A stretch of 64,000 nt of DNA from Streptomyces sp. WZ-12 (GTDB lineage Bacteria > Actinomycetota > Actinomycetes > Streptomycetales > Streptomycetaceae): contig NZ_CP118574.1 of NCBI RefSeq assembly GCF_028898845.1, forward strand, positions 7,613,001 through 7,677,000, in the 5' to 3' direction. Position numbers and translations under genes: made by a program. Positions 1 through 11,111 of the stretch are shown here, piece by piece. The stretch's first letter is position 1; each line of letters begins with the position of its first letter. Below the pieces are notes generated by a model. That model made no database searches and was not told the origin of the DNA. It saw only the letters and a program-made list of their open reading frames with translations.

Positions 1-271
1 CTTCACCCGGGCCCACCAGTGCCTCCGGTAGGCCCGGTGCCCACGAAGCCAGGAGTTCGAGTGTTTCGTCGGCGTACCACCAGGCCGTGGATTCGGAGAC
101 CCTGAAGCCTGCTCCGACCTGCGCAAACGTCTCGTTCTTCCGCAGAAGCGCCAGCACCAGGAGAGCCTGCTTGAAGCAATCCAGCCTCCGCCACGGCGAG
201 TTCACCTCACGCCGGCGGGCATGGATGAGCCACGAGACGTGCTCGACGAGTTCGTGGGGGACGTCGAGCAT
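1..271 (-). CDS. IS5-like transposase, N-terminal fragment cut by window edge
   Basis: The minus strand encodes an open frame that begins near 271 (ATG; an in-frame TTG at 289 is an alternative) and runs off the left edge. The visible part has the helix-turn-helix layout of Streptomyces IS5-type transposases: a basic start with WLIHARRREV, then a segment ending FAQVGAGFRVSESTAWWYADETLELL. The DDE catalytic part would lie outside the window. The inverted repeat at 290-347 just upstream may mark the element end. Family assignment is from recall of related transposases. Confidence 0.7.
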   Translation of the reverse strand, partial: MLDVPHELVEHVSWLIHARRREVNSPWRRLDCFKQALLVLALLRKNETFAQVGAGFRVSESTAWWYADETLELLASWAPGLPEALVGPGE

Positions 272-289
272 GGCAGGATACGGAACCAA

Positions 290-347
290 CAGAGCCCCTT
301 GGCGCCGGTGTCGAGTGAGATCAACACCCCAACGACAAGGGGCTCTG
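290..347. repeat. 12-bp inverted repeat at the IS end
   Basis: CAGAGCCCCTTG at 290-301 is repeated as its exact reverse complement at 336-347, directly upstream of the transposase fragment. It could be an insertion-sequence end or a hairpin that insulates the transposase from outside transcription. The opposite IS end lies outside the window, so this cannot be settled here. Confidence 0.55.
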
Positions 348-352
348 CCATG

Positions 353-610
353 TCACCCATCACCCCGCTGGCCAGGCCATTTACCCCCTGCGGAACAGGA
401 CGAAAGAGGTTCAGTGCCTACCATTTCACGGAGTGGCGTGTCAGCAACGGTGTTGCCGTTTCCGATCAGCATCTTCGTGGTTTTCTCCCGGGTCTTTTCC
501 CTCATGAAGGGGATGGCTCTGTCGAGGAACATTTCGTCTTCCAGACGTGCCTCAAGGAGGAAGTACACGGCTCGGCTCCTGTGACGTATTCGCTCGCGTA
601 TGGTGACTGC
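353..610 (-). pseudogene. Decayed copy of the downstream putative immunity gene
   Basis: The minus frame reads sense codons from 610 to the stop at 353 but has an in-frame stop at 611-613 and no good start. Its segment around YFLLEARLEDEMFLDRAIPF matches, at the same spacing, the C-terminal YFQVLEEFFDEDLLEKAISF region of the intact gene at 692-1114, including the following TREKTTKML/TRERTAEML block. Only about the last 85 codons remain, so it is a truncated tandem paralogue. The adjacent IS fragment is a plausible cause of the loss. Confidence 0.7.
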
Positions 611-642
611 TCAGCGTAGTTGCTGTGGTGGGAAGAGGAATG

Positions 643-672
643 TGAGCCCCTTCCTTAGAGAAAAGGGGCTCA
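643..672. terminator. Hairpin terminator between the two related genes
   Basis: TGAGCCCCTT (643-652) and AAGGGGCTCA (663-672) form a perfect 10-bp stem with a 10-nt loop. It lies just past the stop of the 692-1114 gene on the minus strand, where a terminator is expected. An A/T-rich stretch flanks the stem. Confidence 0.65.
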
Positions 673-691
673 AATTCACGTAAGGGCTATC

Positions 692-1114
692 TCATCGGAG
701 TAGTCCTTCGGGTACCGGAAGCTCGTGACCGGTCAGCATCTCTGCCGTACGCTCCCTGGTTCCCTCCTGCAGGAAAGAGATGGCCTTCTCCAAGAGGTCC
801 TCGTCGAAGAATTCCTCAAGGACCTGGAAGTACACGGCTCCGGTGAAGTGTGCACTGGAATTGTGCACGAGGATGTCCACGAACTGGAAGCATCTGTACA
901 TGAGTTCAGGGTCTGGCGTGGCTTTCCTGAGCTCCGGCACGACGATCGGTTCCGTGAACGCCTCCTGCAGGAGCACGTAAGTGTCGAACCGAGCGGCTTC
1001 GCTGACAACAGCCTCGCCCGCGGGCATCTCATACAGCCCGGCGATGTGCTCCGGCGTTTCCGGCACCATGCGCAGTAGCAGCGCGGGAACGTCTTCTCCT
1101 CGAATACCACTCAT
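692..1114 (-). CDS. Hypothetical acidic protein, candidate immunity protein
   Basis: This is a 140-residue soluble protein with no signal peptide or membrane segment. It is acidic and mostly helical by eye, with a repeated EEFFDEDLLEKAISFLQEGTRERTAEML type C-terminus. I do not recognise a named family. Two facts suggest an immunity role: a Cys-rich toxin-like C-terminal tail on the same strand ends only 11 bp upstream (1126-1350), and a decayed second copy sits downstream (353-610). Small acidic proteins in tandem copies after a toxin tail are typical of polymorphic-toxin loci. The function is inference. Confidence 0.55.
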   Translation of the reverse strand: MSGIRGEDVPALLLRMVPETPEHIAGLYEMPAGEAVVSEAARFDTYVLLQEAFTEPIVVPELRKATPDPELMYRCFQFVDILVHNSSAHFTGAVYFQVLEEFFDEDLLEKAISFLQEGTRERTAEMLTGHELPVPEGLLR

Positions 1115-1125
1115 CGTGTTTCCTG

Positions 1126-1350
1126 TCAGGCGCAGTTGCCGGACGAGGGATCGCAGATGGATCCGCCACCCCCGTCACCATTGTCCTCGGGGCAGAAGGG
1201 ACCCTGTTCCATTGAGAAGCCGAACGAGTCGACCGCGCCCTTGAGCAGTTCCCATCCGCCTCGCTGCCACCCGTATTCCCTGATGTAGCTAGCTTGTTTT
1301 TTAAGATCCAGTCTCGAATGTGCTTCGAACTTGATCAGCGTTTTCGCAGT
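1126..1350 (-). pseudogene. Orphan toxin-like C-terminal tail without a start
   Basis: The minus frame is open for 74 codons from 1350 to a TGA at 1126-1128, but it begins right after an in-frame stop (1351-1353) and has no convincing start codon. It contains an aromatic helical stretch (SYIREYGWQRGGWELLKGAVDSF) then a Cys/Gly-rich tail ending ICDPSSGNCA. This resembles the last part of a secreted Rhs or polymorphic toxin whose N-terminal part was lost, perhaps with the transposase insertion beginning just beyond. Similarity is by general appearance only; no catalytic motif is assigned. Confidence 0.4.
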
Positions 1351-1430
1351 TCAGCGGGCGTGAAGGCGGCCTTCGGTTGATCATGTGCTCCGACCAAGGA
1401 ACGCACACACTCAGCACAAAGGCCGTAAGG

Positions 1431-2719
1431 ATGAGTCTGTCGCACCACGCCGTTGAACATGGGCAGTTCGCAGAACTGTCACGCTTCCGAGGCGAGTTCT
1501 ACTCCTGTCTGACCAGGCGTGCGGACGCCCTGTTCGAGTTGGTCGATGCCGTGCTGTGTGCGGACGGTCCGGTCCGTTCTCTGGTTGAACTGTCGCTGGT
1601 GGGGGAACATCGCCGCGGGCACGGTGGCCTCTACGACGCCTTGGTCGCGGGCCGGATGGACATCAGCCGGCTGCGGCGAGCAGTGGCCGCAGTACCTCTG
1701 CCACGGGCTGCGGACGGCCGACTTGTACTGGCCGCTGACATCACTTGCTGGCTGCGGCCTGATGCACACACCTCACCGCAGCGGATCCTGTGCCACACCT
1801 ACGGCCGCGGCAAAGACCAACACATTCCCGTTCCGGGCTGGCCGTACTCGGTGATCTGCGCACTGGAGACGGGCCGCAGCTCGTGGACCGCGCCGCTGGA
1901 CGGGCTCCGACTGGCGCCGGGCGACGCCGCCGCCACCGCCAGGCAGATGCGCGAGTTGGTCGGCCGGCTGGTGGAGGCGGGGCAGTGGAAGGACGGCGAC
2001 CCGGAGATCCTCATCGTGGTGGATGCCGGATACGACGTGCCCCGCCTGGCATTCCTGCCGTAACGCAGACCCGTCTGTATGGCACCGCCACCGCCCAGGC
2101 ATGGGACCGCCTCCACCCGCGGCTGACACACCGTTCCGCCTGGGTCGCCGAACTGGGAACCCTCCCGGTCATCGAGGGAACGGTGATCCACCTGCAGGTC
2201 GAGCACTTGCCCAGCGGCGCCATCCCGGAACCGGTGTGGCTGTGGTGGTCGGGCACCGACGCCACCCCCACTCAGGTCGACCTGATCTGGCAGGTCTTCC
2301 TGCGACGCTTCGACATCGAGCACACCGTCCGGCTGTTCAAGCAGACCCTCGGCTGGACCCGCCCCAAGATCCGCACTCCCGAAGCCGCCGACCGGTGGAC
2401 CTGGCTCATCCTGGCCGCATACACCCAACTACGTCTGGCCCGGCCACTGGCGGCCGACCTGCGGCGGCCGTGGGAGAAACCGAATCTGTCCGACCGTCTC
2501 ACCCCTGCCCGAGTCCGCCGCGACTTCAGGCACCTGCGCCCGAAGGGTCTCTGCCCCGCCGAAGCACCGAAACCCTCCCGCCCCGGCCCAGGCAGACCTC
2601 CCGGCCGCAAGAACACCCACCCCACACCCCGCCACGACGTCCACACAGTCCGCAAAACAGACACAACGAAACGACGAACGAAGAAAGCAACAACCCCACG
2701 ACCCCACCGCAAAGGTTAA
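1431..2719 (+). pseudogene. Transposase with internal deletion and frameshift
   Basis: The N-terminal half (ATG 1431, alternative starts from 1377) reads to a stop near 2063 and ends DAGYDVPRLAFLP. A second frame then continues from about 2060 with YGTATAQAWDRL and a C-terminal half with FLRRFDIEHTVRLFKQTLGWTRPK, ending at 2719. From recall, intact Streptomyces relatives carry roughly 60 residues between these parts, so the junction at about 2055-2065 is a deletion plus frame change. The element cannot encode a full DDE transposase. It separates the toxin-tail locus from the TetR gene. Confidence 0.8.
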
Positions 2720-2738
2720 AGATCAAGCTGGGGTCTGT

Positions 2739-2776
2739 CCTATGGGTGAGGGTCAGGCCCGGCCCTGACCCATAGG
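2739..2776. terminator. Bidirectional hairpin between transposase remnant and TetR gene
   Basis: CCTATGGGT (2739-2747) pairs with ACCCATAGG (2768-2776), with further GGGTCAGGCC/GGCCCTGACCC complementarity inside. It lies between two convergent coding regions, so it can serve both strands. Confidence 0.65.
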
Positions 2777-2782
2777 GCTGCT

Positions 2783-3517
2783 CTAGCTGTCGATCCTGGC
2801 CGCGATGCCGTCGAGTACGCAGTCGAGTCCCGTCTCGAACTGCCAGGCGGCGTCGTCCTTGCGCCCGGCCCCGAGGGTGTAGCGCCGGTAGGTCGGGTAG
2901 CGGCCGGTCTCCATCAGATAGGTCATCTGGGGTGCGAGCGCGCGGCGTGTTTCGTCGCCGCTGGCCCAGCCGTTGTCCTCCATGTACTGGCGTAGCGCCA
3001 CCTCGGACTGCGCCGCGCCGTGCACATAGGCGTTGACCGCGCGGAAGGCGGCCATCACCGAGTCGGTGTCCATGCCGTGGCCGTCGAGCGCGGCAAGCTG
3101 GCGTTCCGCGATCGCCATCCGGTTCGGCGTCAGTACGAAGTGCTGTGTGGGCAGTTGGGCCAGCCAGGGATGCCGCAGCATCATGGCGCGACTGGCCGTG
3201 GCGTAGGCGTGCAGGATGTCGCGCCAGCCGGTCGCCTCGTCGGGTACGGCGAGTTCGGCCGTGACCTGGTCGACCATCAGCGCCCACAGGTCGTCCTTGC
3301 CCGAGACGTGGCGGTACGCGGCCATGGGCGCGACTCCCAGCTCGGTGGCGAGGCGGCGCATGGTGACGGCGGCGAAGCCCTCGGTGTCGGCGACCTGCAC
3401 CGCCACGGCGGCGATCTTCTGCGGCGTCAGTGAGGCGCGGGGCGCGGCGGTGGGGCGCTCTATGCGCTCCCACAGCACGGGCGCATCCGCATCTCCGCTC
3501 TTCTTCTGGGCTGCCAC
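2783..3517 (-). CDS. TetR/AcrR-family transcriptional regulator
   Basis: I chose the GTG at 3517 (244 aa) because a GGAGAGGAG Shine-Dalgarno lies 7-15 bases upstream; the longer frame would start inside the operator region. Residues about 30-85 form the TetR helix-turn-helix (LTPQKIAAVAVQVADTEGF, then TMRRLATELGVAPMAAYRHV), followed by a helical ligand-binding domain. It is divergent from an FMN reductase and a DHA2 exporter. The intergenic region has a perfect palindrome, so it probably represses this divergon and is released by a drug or redox-active compound. The ligand is unknown. Confidence 0.9.
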   Translation of the reverse strand: MAAQKKSGDADAPVLWERIERPTAAPRASLTPQKIAAVAVQVADTEGFAAVTMRRLATELGVAPMAAYRHVSGKDDLWALMVDQVTAELAVPDEATGWRDILHAYATASRAMMLRHPWLAQLPTQHFVLTPNRMAIAERQLAALDGHGMDTDSVMAAFRAVNAYVHGAAQSEVALRQYMEDNGWASGDETRRALAPQMTYLMETGRYPTYRRYTLGAGRKDDAAWQFETGLDCVLDGIAARIDS

Positions 3518-3584
3518 GAGTGGGCTCCTCTCCGGTCGACCGTTCGTGTACAGCGTATCGCCGGTAGACGGTGTACACAGTGAA

Positions 3585-3599
3585 GCGTACGTTGTACGC
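3585..3599. promoter_or_regulatory. Palindromic operator in the TetR/FMN-reductase divergon
   Basis: GCGTACGTTGTACGC is a perfect inverted repeat with 6-bp arms. Related GTAC-containing half sites occur nearby, including the 8-bp palindrome GTGTACAC at 3571-3578 and CGTACACG near 3611. Several copies of one core in a 110-bp divergent intergenic region fit binding of the adjacent TetR protein. Confidence 0.6.
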
Positions 3600-3634
3600 A
3601 TCCCGATACGTCGTACACGTCAGGGGGATTTCCC

Positions 3635-5894
<2,260 letters not shown>

Positions 5895-5915
5895 GGCGAG
5901 GTGCCAAATTCCGAG

Positions 5916-6974
5916 ATGATGCCAATCGGCGTCTTTGCCCAGCGCAGTGGCCTGACCTCCAGCGCGTTGCGGTTCTACGCCGATTCCGGGCTACTGCCGC
6001 CTGCCGACGTAGATCCGGTCACGGGCTACCGCTACTACGCCGCCGTCCAGTTGGAGCGGGCGACCACGCTGCGTCAGCTCCGCGAGATCGCCATGTCGCT
6101 GGCTGCGGTCGAGGCGGTCCTTGCCGCCGGGGCGGACGAGGCGGCGCGGCTGCTCGACGAGCATGTCGCCAAGATCGAAGGGGACGCGGCGGCAGCGCGG
6201 CGGAAGGCGGCGGTCATCAAGTCCGCGCTCGGTGGCAACGTGCCTGGTCTGCTGATCGCCACGCTGAAGGGTCCAGTGCTGGCAGATGCGGTCGAGCAAG
6301 TTCTGACCGCGACCGCCTGCGAGCCGGGGATGGCGGTGCTCGCCGGCCTGCACATCGAGGCGAGTGACGAGGCAATCGCACTGACGGCGACCGACCGGTA
6401 CCGGCTCTCCACTCGGACCCTGGTGCCAGCGCGGGCAGCCGAGCAGACCTGGGCCGGCACGGTCGACGGCGACGACCTCCGGGCTGCGGTAGCCGACGTC
6501 CGGCGCAGTGCGCTGATCCGTATCGAAGCGGTGCCGCACGGGATCTGGCTGCGCATGCCCGAGCGGGAGGACCGGCACTGCCGGACACTGCCTGAGGAGT
6601 TCCCCGACCACCGTCTGATGCTTGACGCCCTGGACGAGGTCACCACCCGCGTGACGGTCTCGAAGGACCTGCTGCTGCGGGTTCTGGAAGAGCACCCCGA
6701 CGAACACGTCTTACTGCACATCACCGATCACAGCGTGAACGTCCGGCCCCCGAACGACAAACACCCCGGAATCCCACTCTCCGCCACGGTGACGGGCGAG
6801 GCCCTCCAGATCCGGTTCGAGATGACCACGCTCTATCCCGCCGTGAGCACGGCGATTGGCCCCGACGTGATGCTCGATCTGAGGGGACACGACCAGCCCG
6901 TCACGATCCGCTCCGCCGACCGAGGCGATCTCACCACCCTGTCCATGCCCATCAAGTTCGACCCCTCAGCCTGA
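5916..6974 (+). CDS. MerR regulator fused to a DnaN-like (beta-clamp) domain
   Basis: The start was placed at ATG 5916 (or the adjacent ATG 5919) because the upstream TTG at 5880 lies inside the promoter/operator. Residues 1-70 are a MerR helix-turn-helix (IGVFAQRSGLTSSALRFYADSGLLPP, then YRYY and QLERATTLRQL), followed by a helical linker to about residue 105. The C-terminal 220 residues resemble the DNA polymerase III beta-subunit clamp fold, notably LTATDRYRLSTRTL and RCRTLPEEFPDH-like positions. In this position the clamp fold probably acts as a dimer or ligand module. Codon 266 is TTA (6711-6713), so bldA tRNA dependence is possible. Confidence 0.85.
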   Translation: MMPIGVFAQRSGLTSSALRFYADSGLLPPADVDPVTGYRYYAAVQLERATTLRQLREIAMSLAAVEAVLAAGADEAARLLDEHVAKIEGDAAAARRKAAVIKSALGGNVPGLLIATLKGPVLADAVEQVLTATACEPGMAVLAGLHIEASDEAIALTATDRYRLSTRTLVPARAAEQTWAGTVDGDDLRAAVADVRRSALIRIEAVPHGIWLRMPEREDRHCRTLPEEFPDHRLMLDALDEVTTRVTVSKDLLLRVLEEHPDEHVLLHITDHSVNVRPPNDKHPGIPLSATVTGEALQIRFEMTTLYPAVSTAIGPDVMLDLRGHDQPVTIRSADRGDLTTLSMPIKFDPSA

Positions 6975-6994
6975 GAACGACGACGAGGAACCTC

Positions 6995-7504
6995 ATGACC
7001 AACACACCTGCCACACCTGATCCGACCATGGAAGCCATCGGCCAAGCCGTCGGCGAAGGTCGAACGGGCGATATCCCTACCGCCCGCCACAAGCTCCTGA
7101 ACCTGTGGTCGGAGATCGGCGTCACGGGAGACCCATTGCACCGTTGCTCGCTCGCCCACTACCTGGCGGACCTCTACGAAGATCCCGCCCAGGCCCTCGT
7201 CTGGGACGTCCGGGCCCTGGACGCTGCTGACGCCGTGACCGAACAGCGTGCCCAGGAGCACCACGCCAGTCTCCACATCGCCGGGTTCTACCCCTCCCTC
7301 CACCTCAACTTGGCCGACAACTACCGCCGACTCGGGTCCTTCGACGCGGCTACCGAGCACATCAACGCAGCCCAGGAGCACGCCCCCAACCTCCCTCAGG
7401 ACGCATACGGTGCCTTCCTGCGCACCGCCCTGGACGAGGTGTCAGAGGCCATCTCCCAGCGGGACATCACCAAGCGGCCCTCCGCGCCTGGTCCCACCGC
7501 GTGA
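6995..7504 (+). CDS. Tetratricopeptide-repeat-like protein
   Basis: This 169-residue soluble protein is made of helical pairs with TPR character: LHRCSLAHYLADLYEDPAQALVWDVRAL, then FYPSLHLNLADNYRRLGSFDAATEHINAA. Short Streptomyces proteins of this type are common and have no known biochemical role. It follows the MerR-clamp gene by 20 bp with a GAGGAACC ribosome-binding region, so the two are probably co-transcribed and may interact. Its stop overlaps the GTG of the following IS481 remnant, which marks the insertion point. Confidence 0.8.
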   Translation: MTNTPATPDPTMEAIGQAVGEGRTGDIPTARHKLLNLWSEIGVTGDPLHRCSLAHYLADLYEDPAQALVWDVRALDAADAVTEQRAQEHHASLHIAGFYPSLHLNLADNYRRLGSFDAATEHINAAQEHAPNLPQDAYGAFLRTALDEVSEAISQRDITKRPSAPGPTA

Positions 7505-8397
7505 CGCATCGGAATACGCCCCTCACCGTCGAAGGGCGCCGTCGGCCGGTCGAGCGTTGCCGGACGAGGCCGATTGCGCATGTCGTGGCCGAGATGGGGA
7601 TCTCCCGGGCGTGTGCATCGAAGTGGGTCAATCGATATCGCAGCCACGGCGAACTCGGGCTGGAGGACCGCTCCTCTGCGCCGCACCACCAGCCGACCGC
7701 GACGCCGTCCGAGGCCCTCGTCCTCATCGAACAGCTGCGCCGGAACCACAAGTGCTCCGCGTCCCGGATCGCTTTCGAGCTGGCTCAGGCCGGAACGTCA
7801 ATCAGCCGGCGGTCCATCAGCAGGCACCTTGCTGAGCTCGGCATCAACCGACGCCGATTCATCGACCCGAACGGTGAGGTCAACCGACAAGCGCGGAAAA
7901 TCCAAGCTCGACGGCCAGGGCACATGATCCACGTCGATGTGGAGAAGGTGGGCCGTATCCCCGACGGCGGCGGCTGGCGCGCCCACGGACGCGGCAGCGA
8001 CCAGGCAAAAGCCGTCAACCGGAGAAAGAAGACCAGCCACGGCGGCTACGTCTACCTGCACTCGGCCCTAGACGGGTGCAGCCGACTCGCCTACACCGAA
8101 GCCCTGCCAGACGAGAAGGCCACCACCGCGATCGCCTATCTCCACCGTGCGCGCGCCTGGCTGGCCGCACATGGGATCGCACGCATCGAACGGATCGTGA
8201 CAAACAATGGCGCCTGCTATCGCGCCGAGAGCTTCACCCGGGCCCTCCTCGGCGCCAGGCACCAGCGCATCGAGCCCTACACCCCACGCCACAACGGCAA
8301 AGTCGAGCGATACAACCGCATCCTGGCGGAAGAGCCCGCTTCTTGCCTGTGTGGGCCCGGGTCGCGCATCGGCCGGCGGCGGCTACCACACTCTTGA
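7501..8397 (+). pseudogene. Inactive IS481-family transposase
   Basis: The reading frame has the IS481 layout: N-terminal HTH (VAEMGISRACASKWVNRYRSHGELGL), then the integrase core with HVDVEKVGRIPDGGGWR and NGKVERYNRIL. The conserved second catalytic Asp, normally in TDNGSCY, is replaced by Asn (TNNGACY). The usual C-terminal HYNYHRPH-type region is missing: after RILAEE the frame diverges and ends early at 8397. It is therefore predicted to be catalytically dead and truncated. No clear terminal repeats were found. Confidence 0.85.
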
Positions 8398-8642
8398 TCG
8401 CCTGGGGTCTCGCATCCCGGCGTGCCGTTGTACGGGATGGTGATGGGTCTGGCGCTGAGCATCGTCCTGTCGGCATTGTCGGCTCGTTGCTGCGCGCCCG
8501 TCGCCCGCCGGTGCATGGGTAGGGCGGACCGCAACTCCGCTTTCCGTTTGTGTCGTTGGTTTCCGATGGCGTCGCGTGGATCGGAGCACGCTCGCGCCCG
8601 TCTCCCGCATGAGCGGGGTGGGAGGGTGCGTGTGGTGGTGCG

Positions 8643-9134
8643 TCAGCCGGTGGTGCTGTCGGTCCAGCCCAGGGGGTAGGCGTCCGGTCCGGTGGTGGGG
8701 ACGGCTGGTTCGTCCGCGGCGTGGGCGAAGGCGGTGAGGGCGTCGATGAGGGCCTGGCCGTGGGCGGGGTCCATGTGGCTGACGATGGTGGCGATTTCCG
8801 CGCGGCGGCGGGCGGTGACCTCGTCGACGATCCGGCGCCCGTCTTCGGTGAGTTGGATCAGGGATTCCCGTCGGTTGGCGGGGTTGGGGTGTCGTTTGGT
8901 CAGGCCGGCGGTGGTGAGCCGGTCGATCATGCGCATCGCCGTGGAGGGGTTGACGCCCAGGAGTTCGGCCACGGCGGAGAGGTTGGTGTCGTCGTGCACG
9001 GACAGTGTCACCAGTAGGCGGAACTGGGGCAGTGTGACCGTGTCTTCGGTGGCGGCCAGGGAGCGCGCGGAGACGCCGACCAGAACGCGAGAGGCGGTGA
9101 GTACCGCGCGGGTGACCGCGTCGACGTCCGCCAT
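8643..9134 (-). CDS. MarR-family transcriptional regulator
   Basis: The start at ATG 9134 is preceded by a GGGGAAGG ribosome-binding site; longer frames would run across the divergent promoter. The 163-residue protein has the MarR winged helix: LPQFRLLVTLSVHDDTNLSAVAELLGVNPSTAMRMIDRL, then the wing RRESLIQLTEDGRRIVDEV. It is divergent from a ClC-type channel gene, and a perfect palindrome lies between them. The likely role is repression of both genes. MarR proteins respond to small phenolic or redox signals; the ligand here is unknown. Confidence 0.9.
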   Translation of the reverse strand: MADVDAVTRAVLTASRVLVGVSARSLAATEDTVTLPQFRLLVTLSVHDDTNLSAVAELLGVNPSTAMRMIDRLTTAGLTKRHPNPANRRESLIQLTEDGRRIVDEVTARRRAEIATIVSHMDPAHGQALIDALTAFAHAADEPAVPTTGPDAYPLGWTDSTTG

Positions 9135-9202
9135 CTCTGATGCCTTCCCCTCGCGTTTGATCACGTTCCTTTCTACCTCGCACGCACGCGCACTTGACAG
9201 CG

Positions 9203-9217
9203 TTTGCATAATGCAAA
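9203..9217. promoter_or_regulatory. MarR operator palindrome
   Basis: TTTGCATAATGCAAA is a perfect inverted repeat with 7-bp arms and one central base. It sits 4 bases after a TTGACA (9194-9199), midway between the divergent MarR and ClC genes. Size and symmetry fit a MarR dimer site that would block RNA polymerase. Confidence 0.7.
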
Positions 9218-9238
9218 AAGAGCGAGGAGAGGAAAAGT

Positions 9239-11053
9239 ATGACCGGAACAGACGCGGCCTCCCCAGATGATTCCGCCATCCGGACACCGGTCGTCGAGGC
9301 TCGACCCACCTTCTCGGTAGCGCGACTGCGCGGGGCGCCGTGGGGCGTGTTGGTGCTCGCAGTTGTGGTGGGCGCCGGTGCCGGGCTTGGCTCGGTCGCC
9401 TTCCGCTGGCTCATCACGACGTTCACCCACCTCTTCTCCGGCCACGCCGACTACGCGAGTGCTGGCGGCCGCGCGAACCCTCATGTGCCCTGGCTCGGCC
9501 CATTCTTCGTCGTCGTAGCCCCTGTCGTGGGCGGGTTGCTGTACGGGCCGTTGGTTGACCGGTTCGCCAAGGAGGCCCGTGGGCACGGTGTGCCTGAGGT
9601 GATGCTCGCGGTCGCGCAGCGCGGCGGACGGATCAACCCCCAGGTCTGCGTTGTCAAGGCGCTCGCCTCCGCGCTGTGCATCGGTTCCGGCGGCTCCGTC
9701 GGACGGGAGGGGCCCATCGTTCAGATCGGCTCCGCCCTCGGCTCCACGCTGGGCCGCGTGGCGAAGGTTCCCACGGAGCAACTGCGGCTGCTGGTGGCCT
9801 GCGGCGCGGCCGGCGGCATCGCTGCCACCTTCAACGCCCCGCTTGCCGGCGTCTTCTTCGCCATGGAGCTGATCCTGGGCACCTTCAGCGCCGAGGCGTT
9901 CGCAGCGGCGGTGCTCTCCAGCGTCACGGCGAGCGTCATTGGACGTGCGGCGTTCGGCAATACCGCCTTCCTCGCGCTGCCTCCGTTTCATGTCCAACAC
10001 GTGGCACAGTACGGGCTGTTCGCCCTCCTCGGTGTGGTGGCGGGTGTCGTGGGCGTCGGCTTCACGCGCGTCCTGTACTGGATCGAGGACGCGTGCGACT
10101 GGGCCTGGCGCGGTCCGGAGTGGTTGCGGCCGGCGGCCGGCGGGTTGCTGCTCGGGCTGGTGCTGCTGGCGTTGCCCGAGATGTACGGCGTCGGCTATCC
10201 CGTACTGCACAAGGCCACCCAAGGCGGCTACGTCATCGGCTTCTTGCTGCTCCTCTTGGTTGGCAAGATCCTGGCCACCAGCTTGACCATCGGCATCGGC
10301 GGGTCCGGCGGAGTCTTCGCCCCCAGCCTGTTCATCGGCGCGATGCTGGGCGCCGCCTACGGAGCCATCGCCGGCCACCTCATACCGAGCACCGCCGGTA
10401 ACGTCGGCGCCTACGCCCTGGTCGGCATGGGCGCAGCCTTCGCCGGCGCCTCACGGGCACCGATCACCGCCGTCGTCATCCTCTTCGAACTCACCGGCCA
10501 GTACACGATCATCCTGCCCCTGATGCTCGCCATCGTCCTTGCCGCCGCCACCGGCCGCCTGCTCTCCCACGACACCATCTACACCCTCAAACTCCGCCGC
10601 CGCGGCATCGACCTCCGCACCCCCGCGCCCCCAGGCCACCTTGGCACGAAGTGGGTGGACACGGTGATGGAAGCCGCACCACAACCGCTGCCCGTGGACA
10701 CCGAACTACTCGCGGCATCCGACGAGTTGACCCGCTCCCATCACGGCGTCCTGCCCGTCGTCGACGCCCACGGTCGCTGCCTGGGCATGCTCACCGCCCG
10801 AGCTGTCGCCAAGGCCCTCGCCGACGACCCCGACGGTCAACCGCTGCGGGTGGGCGACCTTGTCCAGCCCGTCCCGGTCATCACGACGCAGATGCAACTG
10901 GCCACCGCCGTACACGCGTTGGCGGCCGCCCCCGGCACTGGTCTGCCCGTCCTTGACCCGGGCAAGGAGCACCTCGTGGGTTGGCTGACCCACCAAGGCG
11001 CCCTCCGCGCCATGCACGGCGCCGTCCCCACGCCGCCGGCTGCCGTGGCCTGA
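9239..11053 (+). CDS. ClC-family chloride channel/antiporter with CBS domains
   Basis: A GAGGAGAGG site precedes ATG 9239. The 604-residue protein has about 10-12 hydrophobic helices (residues 35-440) with ClC motifs: GHGVPEV near 115-121, GSVGREGP with the gating-type Glu at residue 157, and GIGGSGGVFAPSLFIGA. The C-terminal 150 residues contain two CBS-like repeats that in relatives bind adenine nucleotides and regulate transport. The retained gating Glu allows Cl-/H+ exchange, but channel or exchanger activity cannot be decided by eye. It is divergent from MarR and may serve pH or osmotic homeostasis. Confidence 0.92.
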   Translation: MTGTDAASPDDSAIRTPVVEARPTFSVARLRGAPWGVLVLAVVVGAGAGLGSVAFRWLITTFTHLFSGHADYASAGGRANPHVPWLGPFFVVVAPVVGGLLYGPLVDRFAKEARGHGVPEVMLAVAQRGGRINPQVCVVKALASALCIGSGGSVGREGPIVQIGSALGSTLGRVAKVPTEQLRLLVACGAAGGIAATFNAPLAGVFFAMELILGTFSAEAFAAAVLSSVTASVIGRAAFGNTAFLALPPFHVQHVAQYGLFALLGVVAGVVGVGFTRVLYWIEDACDWAWRGPEWLRPAAGGLLLGLVLLALPEMYGVGYPVLHKATQGGYVIGFLLLLLVGKILATSLTIGIGGSGGVFAPSLFIGAMLGAAYGAIAGHLIPSTAGNVGAYALVGMGAAFAGASRAPITAVVILFELTGQYTIILPLMLAIVLAAATGRLLSHDTIYTLKLRRRGIDLRTPAPPGHLGTKWVDTVMEAAPQPLPVDTELLAASDELTRSHHGVLPVVDAHGRCLGMLTARAVAKALADDPDGQPLRVGDLVQPVPVITTQMQLATAVHALAAAPGTGLPVLDPGKEHLVGWLTHQGALRAMHGAVPTPPAAVA

Positions 11054-11111
11054 ACCGGGCCCCTGGCCTGTGGCCACCATCCCCGCTGAATCATCGGAAG
11101 GGGCATCACGC

